Below the pieces are notes generated by a model. It did no database searches and had not been told where the DNA came from. It was given only the letters and a program-made list of their open reading frames with translations. Shown in pieces: positions 40,590 through 49,399 of a stretch of 64,000 nt of DNA. The translations under genes were made by a program, and so were the position numbers. This DNA comes from Propionibacterium sp. (GTDB lineage Bacteria; Actinomycetota; Actinomycetes; Propionibacteriales; Propionibacteriaceae). Numbering within the stretch: the stretch's first letter is position 1; each line of letters opens with the position of its first letter. Where the stretch lies: NCBI GenBank assembly GCA_012839035.1, contig DUOB01000004.1, positions 1 to 64,000 of the forward strand, given 5' to 3'.

Positions 40590-41846
40590 TCAGTCGATGC
40601 GTGATGTCGTGTTCACTGGGACAGTATGCACGGTCGGGGTCGAGGCTTCCGGTTCGATCGGCGTCTCCCCGGAGGCGAGTGCCTGTCCGGGGAAGCCATC
40701 CAGCGGTCCGAATCGGGCCAGCGCCACGGTGATGTTGTCCTTGCCGCCCTGTGCGTTCGCCCAGCGCACGAGGTCTCTCGCCAACAGGGTCGGGTCCTTG
40801 GCGGCCGGATTGTCGAGGAGGATCCGCGCGAACACGAGCTCGAGGTCCTCGGGGTCGGAGGCGTAGTTCCACAGTCCATCGGAACAGACGAGGAGCCAGC
40901 CGTTGCCGGGACGCTGGAGGTGCCCGAAGGTCGGTTCCACATCGGGTGCGTCCAGACCGAGCCAACGGGTGATCGCGTGGGAACCGGGCCCGCTCTCCGC
41001 CTCCTCGCGGGACATGCCGGCAGCCATCCTCAACTGGGCCATGGAGTCGTCGACGCTGAGCTGCAGGGAGTCACCGGTGTCGGCCATCCAATAGACGCGC
41101 GAGTCACCGATGTTGCCCCACACGATGAGATCCCCGTCCACTTCAGCGGCCGCGATCGTGCAGGAGGGTGCATTGGTGCTGCTGGCCTCGGTGCCTGCGA
41201 CGACAGCGTCGTTTGCGGTGCGGAAGGCCTCCACGAACGTTGTCCGCAGAGCTTGGATCTGCGACTCCGGCACGGCCATGCCCCGGGGATGTTGTGCGAC
41301 GAGTACGCCCCGCGCGGCGCGTGCGGCCGCCAACGAAGCGAGGTGGGAGTCGTCCGACGAGGAGACTCCATCGCACACCACCAGGACCGCATGGCTGCCC
41401 GGTGCCGCATCGGCGGACAGTGCCATGGCGTCCTCGTTGCGGTGGTGACGCAGGCCGCGGTCGCACATGCCGCCCACCCAGTTGGCCGGGCTTTCGGCGA
41501 AATGATCGCGTTCCGAGGGGGCCTTGGCGCCACATTGTTCGCAATAGCCGTCAGCATCGATCCGTCCGCCGCACTCCAGGCAGGGCCGCGGCGAACCATC
41601 CGCGTCCGGGTCGTCACCGGGACTGTGCAGGACCCGCGAGACCGGCAGCTCGTCGGCAACCACTTCCGTCGGCCGTTCCTCGGTGGGGGTCAACTGTGTT
41701 CCGCACCCCTCACAGAAGGCCTCCCAAGCGGCGACAGGGGCCCCGCACGAGGGGCAATGGACATTGTCGGGCCGCAGCGGCACGGCAGTCGCGCCCTTGT
41801 CATCCGGGTGGTCGCGTCCGACGACGGATCCGAATTGCTCACTCAC
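40590..41846 (-). CDS. PP2C-type protein phosphatase with N-terminal zinc ribbons
   Basis: 418 residues from GTG 41846, whose GTGA overlaps the kinase stop; GGAG lies six bases upstream. Two zinc ribbons come first: CPSCGAPVAAWEAFCEGCG and CLECGGRIDADGYCEQCG. The PP2C domain (about 120-395) has metal-binding Asp residues in RHHRNEDAMA, VLVVCDGVSSSDDS, VCSDGLWNYA and GGKDNITVALARF, so it should be an active Ser/Thr phosphatase. It is the expected counterpart of the kinase encoded immediately upstream. The C-terminus is short and disordered. Confidence 0.92.
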   Translation of the reverse strand: MSEQFGSVVGRDHPDDKGATAVPLRPDNVHCPSCGAPVAAWEAFCEGCGTQLTPTEERPTEVVADELPVSRVLHSPGDDPDADGSPRPCLECGGRIDADGYCEQCGAKAPSERDHFAESPANWVGGMCDRGLRHHRNEDAMALSADAAPGSHAVLVVCDGVSSSDDSHLASLAAARAARGVLVAQHPRGMAVPESQIQALRTTFVEAFRTANDAVVAGTEASSTNAPSCTIAAAEVDGDLIVWGNIGDSRVYWMADTGDSLQLSVDDSMAQLRMAAGMSREEAESGPGSHAITRWLGLDAPDVEPTFGHLQRPGNGWLLVCSDGLWNYASDPEDLELVFARILLDNPAAKDPTLLARDLVRWANAQGGKDNITVALARFGPLDGFPGQALASGETPIEPEASTPTVHTVPVNTTSRID

Positions 41847-44218
41847 AGCAGACTCCATTTCCTCAGCCGGTTGGCGCGATCGATCAACTCCACACGGGAT
41901 TCGGGCTTGTGTTGGGCCAGGGCCCGATAGGCGTCCGCAAGCGCGGCGCGCAAAGCATCCTCGGTCGCCGGATGTTCGCCGACCGTGGCGTTGCGGCGCG
42001 GCCCATGGGCCCGAACCTCGCCCAGCGCTCGCTCCAGGATGTGCACGGTGAACTCCTCCGCCTGGGGAGCATCCATCCTGACTCCGCGCACCGACCTCAT
42101 CGCTTCGTCGAGCTCCTTCAAACCAGCACCCAGCGTGAGCAAGTGGCGGGCCCGCAGCCGCCGCGACTCGGCGTACCCCCGGGATGTGGTCGGCACCCGG
42201 TCCAGCGCCGCCACCGCGCCGTCGAGGTCGCCCTTGTGGGCCCGGATGCGCGCCAGCCCGAACGCCGCCGGGCTCACATAGTTGGCGTCCGTGGCGACAC
42301 AGGTGGCGTACAAGCCCTCCGCGATCGCCGACTCGCCACCGTGCTCACACGCCAGGGCGAGGGCCAACTTGGGGGCCAACTCGCCGGGTAGTTGTCCATA
42401 GACGGCGTTGAAAGCAGCCTGGGCGGCGCCCCAATCCTCGTGTTGCAGCGCAGCGAGGCCCTGTGCCCACACAGCACGCCACTCCCAGGGGTCGTCGGTC
42501 AGCAGTTGTTTCGCCAACTCATCGATTGCGGCGGTCCGGCCGCCGATCTCCAGCAAGGCCCGGCACTTCGCCAGCACGACTTCCGCACTGCGGGCGGGGG
42601 CGTTGCCGAGCACTTTCAGGCGTTCGCGGGGGTCATCGACGGAGACGTTGCTGAGCCAGCCGTGTTGGGGATCGTGCGAATCCGCCCGCAGCCGGGGGAG
42701 TGACGCCCAGTCCAGGCTGCTGCCCACCACGGACGGGGACTCGAACAACACGGAAGCGGCAGACGTCAGCGCCGTGCCGCGCGTACGCCTGGCAACCGTT
42801 TCCCGCAGCACGCCGAGCAACTGCATGCGCAACTCATCGGCCGTTGTGAAACGGTCTGCCGGATCCGGGGCACAGCACCGTTGCAGAAGGCGATAGAAGG
42901 AGTCGTTCTGCTGGAACAGCGGCGTCTTCTCCGCCGGGGGAAAAGTGAACTCGAAGGTCGTCTGATAGCCCCGGAATTCCGCACAGAGCACCATCAGCGT
43001 CCGTCCGATGGTGAAGATGTCCGACTGCGGACTCACCCCCTGGGTGACCACTTCAGGAGCCTGATAACCGACCGTGCCGTAGATCGCGGAGTCCTGATCA
43101 TCGGCCCTGCGCACGCCACCGAGGTCGATGAGCTTCAGCCCATCCCCCACCTGAATGACGTTGTCCGGCTTGAAGTCGCAATAGATCAGGCCCTGATCGT
43201 GGAGGTATTGGAAGGCGGGCAACAATTCCACGAGATAGGCGATCGCCTGGTCGACGGGGAGCGGGTCGTAGACGCCCCCGTTCTTGGCCATGCGATCCTG
43301 CAACAGTTGTTTGAGGGAGCGGCCACCGACGAACTCCATGACGATGTAGCCCGATCCCTCGTGGCTCACGAAGTTGTGGATCTCGACGATCAGGGGATGG
43401 GTGACCTGGGCGAGGAACTGCTGTTCCGCAATCGCTGCGGCGTTCGCGTCGGCATCACCGGAGTTGAGCAGGCCCTTGAGGACGACCCAGCGTCGGGAGA
43501 CGTTGAGGTCCTGGGCGAGGTAGATCCAGCCGAGACCACCGTGGGCGAGACATCCCGCCACCTCGTATTGGCCGGCCACCACGTCGCCCGCGCCCAGCTT
43601 CGGATCGAAGGAGAAGGGGTTGCGACACTTGGCACAGAACCCGGTTGTGCGACCGGGCAGGCCTTGTCGGGACCGACCAACCGGTGCGCTGCAGCTCGGA
43701 CAGGCACGCTTGTGTTCCGGCACGACCGGATTGGCCAGGACCGCCTGCCTCGGATCGACCGCCGGTGCGGGTGGCACCCGAGTGAGCCCGGCGCCGATCC
43801 GTGCCCCTCGCGTGCGCTGGGCCGCTGACGTTGTCCGTCGAGTCGTGCTGCGCCCCGCTGCGAGCTGGCTGCCGAGCGCAGCCGAACCGAGGCGGGTCGA
43901 GATGGTGGTCAGCGTGGTCAGGCCGGCATCGGCGTCCTCCGGCGGGGCGGCCGCATCCGGCGGAGACCCGCAGATGTCGCAATAGCCGTCCCGGATCTCC
44001 CCGCCACACCCCGGCATGGGACAACGTCCGGTGGCAGCGGACGAGGGGCGGGCGCCGGGACGGGCGTTCAGTGTCGGTTTCGCCGCCGCAACAGTGGGTG
44101 CGCGCGTGGCCGCCGAGCCTGGCGGGTTGTCCGCGCGCAGGGCGCCGGCCGGCATGCCACAAATGTCGCAATAGCCATCTGCGATGGAGCCGACGCATCC
44201 CGGCTGAGCACACTTCAC
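41843..44218 (-). CDS. pknG: PknG-like Ser/Thr protein kinase with zinc-binding and TPR domains
   Basis: 791 residues from GTG 44218 (AGGAG eight bases upstream, GTGA overlap). Two extra DGYCDICG zinc ribbons (about 3-21 and 66-84) precede a rubredoxin-like CPSCS...CAKC site (173-199). The kinase domain starts at about 217 with GQYEVAGCLAHGGLGWIYLAQD, catalytic Lys248 in VVLKGL, a catalytic loop IYCDFKPDN lacking the usual Arg, and DLG for DFG, all as in PknG. The C-terminal 270 residues are TPR-like. Mycobacterial PknG controls glutamate and 2-oxoglutarate metabolism through the FHA protein GarA/OdhI; the target here is unproven. Confidence 0.93.
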   Translation of the reverse strand: MKCAQPGCVGSIADGYCDICGMPAGALRADNPPGSAATRAPTVAAAKPTLNARPGARPSSAATGRCPMPGCGGEIRDGYCDICGSPPDAAAPPEDADAGLTTLTTISTRLGSAALGSQLAAGRSTTRRTTSAAQRTRGARIGAGLTRVPPAPAVDPRQAVLANPVVPEHKRACPSCSAPVGRSRQGLPGRTTGFCAKCRNPFSFDPKLGAGDVVAGQYEVAGCLAHGGLGWIYLAQDLNVSRRWVVLKGLLNSGDADANAAAIAEQQFLAQVTHPLIVEIHNFVSHEGSGYIVMEFVGGRSLKQLLQDRMAKNGGVYDPLPVDQAIAYLVELLPAFQYLHDQGLIYCDFKPDNVIQVGDGLKLIDLGGVRRADDQDSAIYGTVGYQAPEVVTQGVSPQSDIFTIGRTLMVLCAEFRGYQTTFEFTFPPAEKTPLFQQNDSFYRLLQRCCAPDPADRFTTADELRMQLLGVLRETVARRTRGTALTSAASVLFESPSVVGSSLDWASLPRLRADSHDPQHGWLSNVSVDDPRERLKVLGNAPARSAEVVLAKCRALLEIGGRTAAIDELAKQLLTDDPWEWRAVWAQGLAALQHEDWGAAQAAFNAVYGQLPGELAPKLALALACEHGGESAIAEGLYATCVATDANYVSPAAFGLARIRAHKGDLDGAVAALDRVPTTSRGYAESRRLRARHLLTLGAGLKELDEAMRSVRGVRMDAPQAEEFTVHILERALGEVRAHGPRRNATVGEHPATEDALRAALADAYRALAQHKPESRVELIDRANRLRKWSLL

Positions 44219-45420
44219 TCCGCCTGCTCCTTGGGTTGACTCGCCAGCCACTGGACGAAGACCTCATAGGCCTCCACCAGCTCGGTGGCCAACGGCACCG
44301 GCGAAGGGCGCCTGGTGAGAATGTCGGTGGCCAGTGCATCCAGCGCGGTCAGGTCCGCGTTGCTGCCGAATCCAAGCCGGACGGCCCTGGACCGTTGCCC
44401 CGCCAGCCTGTCCACCAAGTCCTCGTGCTGTTGCAGCGCCTGCGTATAGGCGTCCTGCACCACCTGCATCGCCCGGCCCACCCGGTGCAGCTTCTCGAGA
44501 TAGTCCTCCAGCTCCGGACGGGTGTTCGGGAGCGGGCCCAGCGCTTCCGGGTCAGGGACGGCATAGCGTGGTGCGGGAACGACCCGGCGTACGCATTGGG
44601 TCACCAACTGCTCCATCGCAGCCTGACGCGACTCGAGATCATCACGCAGCTCCCTGGCCTTGTCGACCAGGCCGCGCGCCTCCCTGCGCTCGACCCCACC
44701 CACGATCAGATCACGTTCGAACCGGGCCGCCTCGATCTCGGCGGGGCCGATCATTCCGCCGATGTCTCCGCCACGGTCGAGCCGTTGGACCATGTTGTTC
44801 ACGCGCTGGGCCAACTCGGAAAGTTTGGCCTCGGGTTCGTTCCGCAGGCCGGCCGGTTCCAGCGCCACTTGGTCCCGGATGCGTTCAATCTGCGCCCGCA
44901 GATCGCGCAGCCGAGCGGTGACCTGGTCGGCATCGGGGTCGAGCTTCAACCGGGTCCGGAGCTGGGCGGCCATTGCGTCCGCCAATCGGCAGGCTTCCGG
45001 CAGCGACACGGACAGTCCATCGGTGCCGAGTGGACTTCCGGCATCGCGGTTGGCATCGGCGGCCAGCAGCGACGGGTCGAGGGTGGCGTCGAGGCGACCC
45101 CAGATCAGAGCCGCCATGCGCTCCCGTTCGGTCAGCCCGACCCGACCCGAGTCCCAGGTGGCCAGCAGCAGATCAAGCCTGTCCTTGACCGCCTTCCACA
45201 GTGCGAGGGACAGCATCATGTCGCGCGTGAGCTGAGCGCGGTGGGGCGACTTCAGCACGGCGGCGTCCAACAGATCCAGCTCGCGTCGCCGGCCATCCAC
45301 CCAGGTGATCATTTCCCCCAGGTAGCGCCGCGCCTGTTCCGGATGGAGCGGGACACCGAGGCGTCCCGGAGCGGCTGGGGCAACGACGGCTCGGGCGCGC
45401 GGGGAGGGTGGGGTGGTCAT
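44215..45420 (-). CDS. Conserved hypothetical helical protein of the PknG operon
   Basis: 401 residues from ATG 45420. No signal peptide, lipobox or membrane helix. It is mostly alpha-helical with long coiled-coil stretches (about 175-275 and 285-360), such as TARLRDLRAQIERIRDQVAL and LVDKARELRDDLESRQAAMEQLVTQ. I recognise no domain. In corynebacteria and mycobacteria the gene between glnX and pknG is the lipoprotein glnH; this protein is not related to it. A structural or adaptor role linking the membrane protein and kinase is a guess. Confidence 0.8.
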   Translation of the reverse strand: MTTPPSPRARAVVAPAAPGRLGVPLHPEQARRYLGEMITWVDGRRRELDLLDAAVLKSPHRAQLTRDMMLSLALWKAVKDRLDLLLATWDSGRVGLTERERMAALIWGRLDATLDPSLLAADANRDAGSPLGTDGLSVSLPEACRLADAMAAQLRTRLKLDPDADQVTARLRDLRAQIERIRDQVALEPAGLRNEPEAKLSELAQRVNNMVQRLDRGGDIGGMIGPAEIEAARFERDLIVGGVERREARGLVDKARELRDDLESRQAAMEQLVTQCVRRVVPAPRYAVPDPEALGPLPNTRPELEDYLEKLHRVGRAMQVVQDAYTQALQQHEDLVDRLAGQRSRAVRLGFGSNADLTALDALATDILTRRPSPVPLATELVEAYEVFVQWLASQPKEQAE

Positions 45421-45478
45421 GGTTGTCCACCGTAGTGGGCGCGGGGGACAGTGATCGACGGTTGGATGTTCGGCAGCG

Positions 45479-46798
45479 TCATGCGTACTCCTGCAGTCGA
45501 GGCCGGACACCCGCCCAACTGCACAGGATCGCGACGAGGCCGCCGAAACCGATCACCAACGTGCTCAGTGTCACGCTCGAGGCCAGCGATGTGATCAACA
45601 TCCTCGACTGGGTCGAGGAATTGGTCATGGCGTCGGTGACGGCGGTGTCGAAGGTCACGAATCGGCCGCCGGCCGCCGGTCCGGTGTCCTGCACGATCTG
45701 GCGCTGGGCCTCATCCCACTCGCCCTGGGTCGCCAGGACGCGGAGGTCCCCATGTGCCTCCACATAGCGGTCCCAGGCAACGTGGAGGTCATAGGCCGCT
45801 GTCGTGGGAATCCGCTCCAGCGCCGTCCGGGTCCGGTCGGCTGCATTCGACCACGGCTGGTCCGCGGCCGGATCGGTGCGCCGCTGGATGAGCGCGAGAG
45901 CCTCCTGGGCACGGGCGTCATAGGCGGAACCCCGGGCAGCCGCGCTCTCCTGGAACGTGACGATCTCGTTGTGCACCACCTGCTGCGCCTGGGTATCGGC
46001 GGTCGTCAGCGCGGACAACCCGATCGCCCATGACGCCGCCACTAACAGGATCGCCGCAGTGATGCCCAGATTGACGAGACGCCGGAACCGAATGCTCAGC
46101 GTCAGCGCGGTGCCGACCAGCCCGGCCAGGGCCAGAATGCCGGACAGTGCCAGCGGTACGCGGGAGACTCCTGCGGTGCTGGCGTCGACGTGGCCGGAGT
46201 TGGTCTCGACGAGGGTGTTGAGCGGAGGGAGCACCTGTGTCCGCAGCATCGCTGCGGCAGCCACGAGAGCCTCCTCTCCGGCCGGGGTGCCCCGACCGAG
46301 CCGAGCCTCCTCCAATTTGGCGGTGTAGGCGTCGAGCTCGCGATTGACCTCCGCGAGGCTGGAGGCGTCGCTCGGCGAGTGGGCTGCTGCCTCGACCAGA
46401 GTCGCTCGCGCCTCCGCCACGGTGTCGCCGTAGTCGCCGTCCTGGCCGGTCAGCAGTTCGTGTGCCGCGGCAGCATCCGCGCGCAGGACATCGGTCCGGA
46501 CCTGTTCGACCCGGCTCAGCTGGCCGATCGATTCCCCCGCTCCGGCCAGGGCACTGCGCGCGTTCGTCAGCGACAGCACCCCGAGGACCGTGAAAGCGAT
46601 GAGGGAGAGCAGCGTGAACGTGAACCAAGCACGCAGGAGTTTCGGGGTGGGCGTGGTGGGCGTCTCCGGACGGGCGATCGGAGGACCGGCCGGCACCTGA
46701 CCGGGGCGTTTCCGGGCGACGGTCCCAGACGGCGTGCCACGTCTCCCGGCCGTGGGAGCAGCCGACGCGGCCTGGGGCTTCGATGGGGTGGCGGCCAT
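45479..46798 (-). CDS. GlnX-like four-helix membrane protein
   Basis: 439 residues. A Pro/Lys-rich N-terminus of about 50 residues is followed by a helix at 55-77, an extracytoplasmic helical region of about 130 residues, paired helices near 213-232 and 240-262, a second extracytoplasmic helical region, and a last helix near 405-428. This layout matches GlnX, the transmembrane receptor encoded with PknG that relays extracellular amino-acid signals. The start overlaps the AAA gene's stop by one base (TGATG). No ligand-binding lipoprotein gene is adjacent. Confidence 0.78.
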   Translation of the reverse strand: MAATPSKPQAASAAPTAGRRGTPSGTVARKRPGQVPAGPPIARPETPTTPTPKLLRAWFTFTLLSLIAFTVLGVLSLTNARSALAGAGESIGQLSRVEQVRTDVLRADAAAAHELLTGQDGDYGDTVAEARATLVEAAAHSPSDASSLAEVNRELDAYTAKLEEARLGRGTPAGEEALVAAAAMLRTQVLPPLNTLVETNSGHVDASTAGVSRVPLALSGILALAGLVGTALTLSIRFRRLVNLGITAAILLVAASWAIGLSALTTADTQAQQVVHNEIVTFQESAAARGSAYDARAQEALALIQRRTDPAADQPWSNAADRTRTALERIPTTAAYDLHVAWDRYVEAHGDLRVLATQGEWDEAQRQIVQDTGPAAGGRFVTFDTAVTDAMTNSSTQSRMLITSLASSVTLSTLVIGFGGLVAILCSWAGVRPRLQEYA

Positions 46799-48687
46799 CA
46801 GGTGTCCTCGGACGGGGCCTCACTCGTGTCGGCGTCGCCCTCCTCCGACCCGAGAGGAAAATCCACGGGATCGTCCACGTCATCGAAATCGTCCGGCGCG
46901 ATCAGGGGCAGCCCCGAGGGTGGCTGAAGAAGCGAGAGGTCGGGGAGGTCGTCATCGTCGTCGTTGTCCATCGATTCGAGATCCTCCGGCACCAGCACCC
47001 GCAACTCGACCAGTGAGGGCTCGTCGACATCCCGCAGACGCCAGGCATGCGCGCCGATCGCCGCCTCGAGGCAGTTCCGGGCGAAGCGGCCGTTGCCGAA
47101 CGTCGAATCCCGCACCTGCTGACCCAGGATCTCCCGGAAGCGATCGATGGTCTCCTCCGCCGCGTCGTAGTCGGCCTTGTTGACCATGTCGGTGAAGATC
47201 TCCACCAGCTCTTCGTCCGTGTAGTCCTCGAACCCGATGGTGGTGCGGAACCGCGACGTCAAGCCGGGATTCTCCGCGATGAAGACCGCCATCGGCGCGG
47301 GATAGCCGGCCACGATCACGACGAGATCGTCGCGTTTGTCCTCCATCTCCTTGACCAGGGTGTTGATCGCCTCGGTCCCGTATTGATCACCCGACAATGA
47401 GTAGGCCTCATCGATGAACAGGACGCCGCCCTCGGCGGACTTCACCACCTCGGCGGTCTTGATCGCGGTCTGGCCGAGATATCCGGCCACGAGCTCGGAC
47501 CGGTCGACCTCGACCAGTTGGCCCTTCGACAACAGACCGAGCGCGCGATAGATCCCCGCCACCAGGCGGGCGACCGTCGTCTTGCCGGTGCCCGGATTGC
47601 CGACGAACACCAGGTGGCGCGTCACTGTCGGGCTGCGAAGCCCCTCCTTGGTCCGCAGCGCCTCCACCCGCAGGAGCGCCGATTGCTTGTGGATCTCGTC
47701 CTTCACCCGGGTGAGACCGATGAGACCGTCCAGTTCGGCGAGGAGCTCCTCCAGGCTGCGGGGTTCGGGTTCGTCGGGTTCGGGTGCCGTGGTGGGCTCC
47801 GCTGCCTGGGTTGCCAGCGGCGCTCCGGGATGATCGACCGGCTGGGTCGGGGTGCCGGCGTCGTAGGGGTCGGCGGGGTACGCGCCGCGGGACCGATCGG
47901 CGTCAGGATCCCGCGGCAGGGGAGCGCCGCCGGGCAACCCGGGGAAGGCACCGGGGCCGAGCGGCATGTCCGCATCGAGGTCCAGGCTGGAGCCGGGCCA
48001 CTGCTGCTGAAGGTCCGCCTGCTGTCGGCGTACGCTCTGCTGCAGTTGACCGAGGACATTGCGGAGGACCTCGGGAGCCTGCCGCGCGAACTCCTGGGCG
48101 CGTTGCCCGGTGTGCGCGGCAAAGTCCTGCGCGCGGTCGGTGAGCGGAGGTGCGGCGGCGGGCCCGGATCCCGCCAGCACGTCACCGCTCAACGGAGGCT
48201 CCGCGGGCGGAATGTTCGAGGGCTCGTCCGTCGGGGTGGATGCGCTCGGCGGAACGGCACCGATGGGCCCGGCTGCGGACAGCTGGGCTGCGGCCGCCGC
48301 CTGAGCGTTTCCGGCCACCCGAGGGTTGGGCTGGCCCAGCGCGCACGCTGCGGTGCAGACGTCGGCCAGCACCTTGGCGTACGCCGGCGCCTGCGCGGGG
48401 CGGGTCTGCACCAACTCCTGCAACAGGGTTGTCGGGGCACCCCGCCAGCGCCGCCCGTGCTGGGCCATCGTCATGAACCGTTCGGCGCTGGGCTCCTCAC
48501 CGGCTTGCTCCGCCCAGTCGACGAACGCCTGCTTGCCGGCCTCCGCGACTGCGGCTGCGAGAGCCAGCCCTTCCGTGCGGGCAGCGGCCGGGTCGAGCCC
48601 CACCGCGTCGGCGACCACGGTCAGGCGGTCGAGCACCTCACGCAGGGAACCGGTCGGCTGATCGGGGTTCGGGGGAAAGTCGGTCAT
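46798..48687 (-). CDS. AAA+ ATPase of the CbbX/SpoVK type
   Basis: 629 residues. Residues 1-130 are helical, 130-320 are a Pro/Ala/Gln-rich linker, and the AAA+ module spans about 325-565: LDGLIGLTRVKDEIHKQ, Walker A GNPGTGKTT at about 363-371, GYLGQTAIKTAEVV, Walker B GGVLFIDEAYSL, and sensor and arginine-finger segment LTSRFRTTIGFEDYTDEEL. The closest known layouts are CbbX-like remodelling ATPases, also seen in EccA of type VII secretion. The C-terminus is strongly acidic (DNDDDDDLPDL). It probably remodels a protein partner of this operon. Confidence 0.88.
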   Translation of the reverse strand: MTDFPPNPDQPTGSLREVLDRLTVVADAVGLDPAAARTEGLALAAAVAEAGKQAFVDWAEQAGEEPSAERFMTMAQHGRRWRGAPTTLLQELVQTRPAQAPAYAKVLADVCTAACALGQPNPRVAGNAQAAAAAQLSAAGPIGAVPPSASTPTDEPSNIPPAEPPLSGDVLAGSGPAAAPPLTDRAQDFAAHTGQRAQEFARQAPEVLRNVLGQLQQSVRRQQADLQQQWPGSSLDLDADMPLGPGAFPGLPGGAPLPRDPDADRSRGAYPADPYDAGTPTQPVDHPGAPLATQAAEPTTAPEPDEPEPRSLEELLAELDGLIGLTRVKDEIHKQSALLRVEALRTKEGLRSPTVTRHLVFVGNPGTGKTTVARLVAGIYRALGLLSKGQLVEVDRSELVAGYLGQTAIKTAEVVKSAEGGVLFIDEAYSLSGDQYGTEAINTLVKEMEDKRDDLVVIVAGYPAPMAVFIAENPGLTSRFRTTIGFEDYTDEELVEIFTDMVNKADYDAAEETIDRFREILGQQVRDSTFGNGRFARNCLEAAIGAHAWRLRDVDEPSLVELRVLVPEDLESMDNDDDDDLPDLSLLQPPSGLPLIAPDDFDDVDDPVDFPLGSEEGDADTSEAPSEDT

Positions 48688-48750
48688 CGTCAGGCCTCCA
48701 GGCTCACAACAGGTGGGGGTGGGAGAGTTTCGGGAGCAGGCGTCGGACAG

Positions 48751-49353
48751 TCAGGGCAGATCAAGGGGATTCACCGGACCAGCCGGTGGCGTCACCGGCC
48801 CCTGCCCCGCGCCGGGTCCGGCGGGAGTGATCGAGCGGGCCCCCGCCTGCAGATCCAGTTCCCCACCGGTGGACTCATGACCGAACCTGGCGGTCAGGAA
48901 GCGTCCGTGGGCGATCAGGGCATCAGCATCGGCGCGGGCCACGGCGTCGAAGATCTTGTCCATCGTGGCGCCCAGGAGATCGAGCTGGTCTATCAACAGC
49001 ATCAGGGAGGTCTTGCCCCTGTCGATCGGACGGCTGTCCGCCCAGTCCCGCGGCAATCGGAGATAGCCACCGAGAGCTTCCGGCAGGTAGTCCGTCGCGG
49101 TGGCCATCACCGCGTAGCTGTCCGAGCTGCCAAGCCCGACCGACTTCATCCGGGGCAGCGTGTCGCGAATCATGCGGGATACCCGATTGACCCGGGCGAG
49201 CACGAACGGGTGCAGCTTGGCGTCATGGGCGAGCTGTTCGGTGCGATCGAGCGCGTTGAGGATGTCGTGCTCGGTCGGGACCGAGGGGGCCGTGGCCGCT
49301 CCCTGGGGCTCCAACTTCTCGTTGACCCCACGCACCCAGTCGAGAAATCCCAT
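48751..49353 (-). CDS. Conserved hypothetical protein between TelA and AAA genes
   Basis: 200 residues. No signal peptide or membrane helix. Starts MGFLDWVRGVNEKLEP and continues helical: DILNALDRTEQLAHDAKLHPFVLARVNRVSRMIRDTLPRM, then TATDYLPEALGGYLRLPRDWAD and KTSLMLLIDQLDLLGATMDKIFDAVARADADALIAHGRFL, ending in a Gly/Pro tail. The middle resembles the small helical proteins often encoded beside telA. Function unknown. Confidence 0.78.
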   Translation of the reverse strand: MGFLDWVRGVNEKLEPQGAATAPSVPTEHDILNALDRTEQLAHDAKLHPFVLARVNRVSRMIRDTLPRMKSVGLGSSDSYAVMATATDYLPEALGGYLRLPRDWADSRPIDRGKTSLMLLIDQLDLLGATMDKIFDAVARADADALIAHGRFLTARFGHESTGGELDLQAGARSITPAGPGAGQGPVTPPAGPVNPLDLP

Positions 49354-49399
49354 GTGTGCCTGTCCGGTGTGTCGTCCTGCGTTTCAGCGGTGCCGCGGG

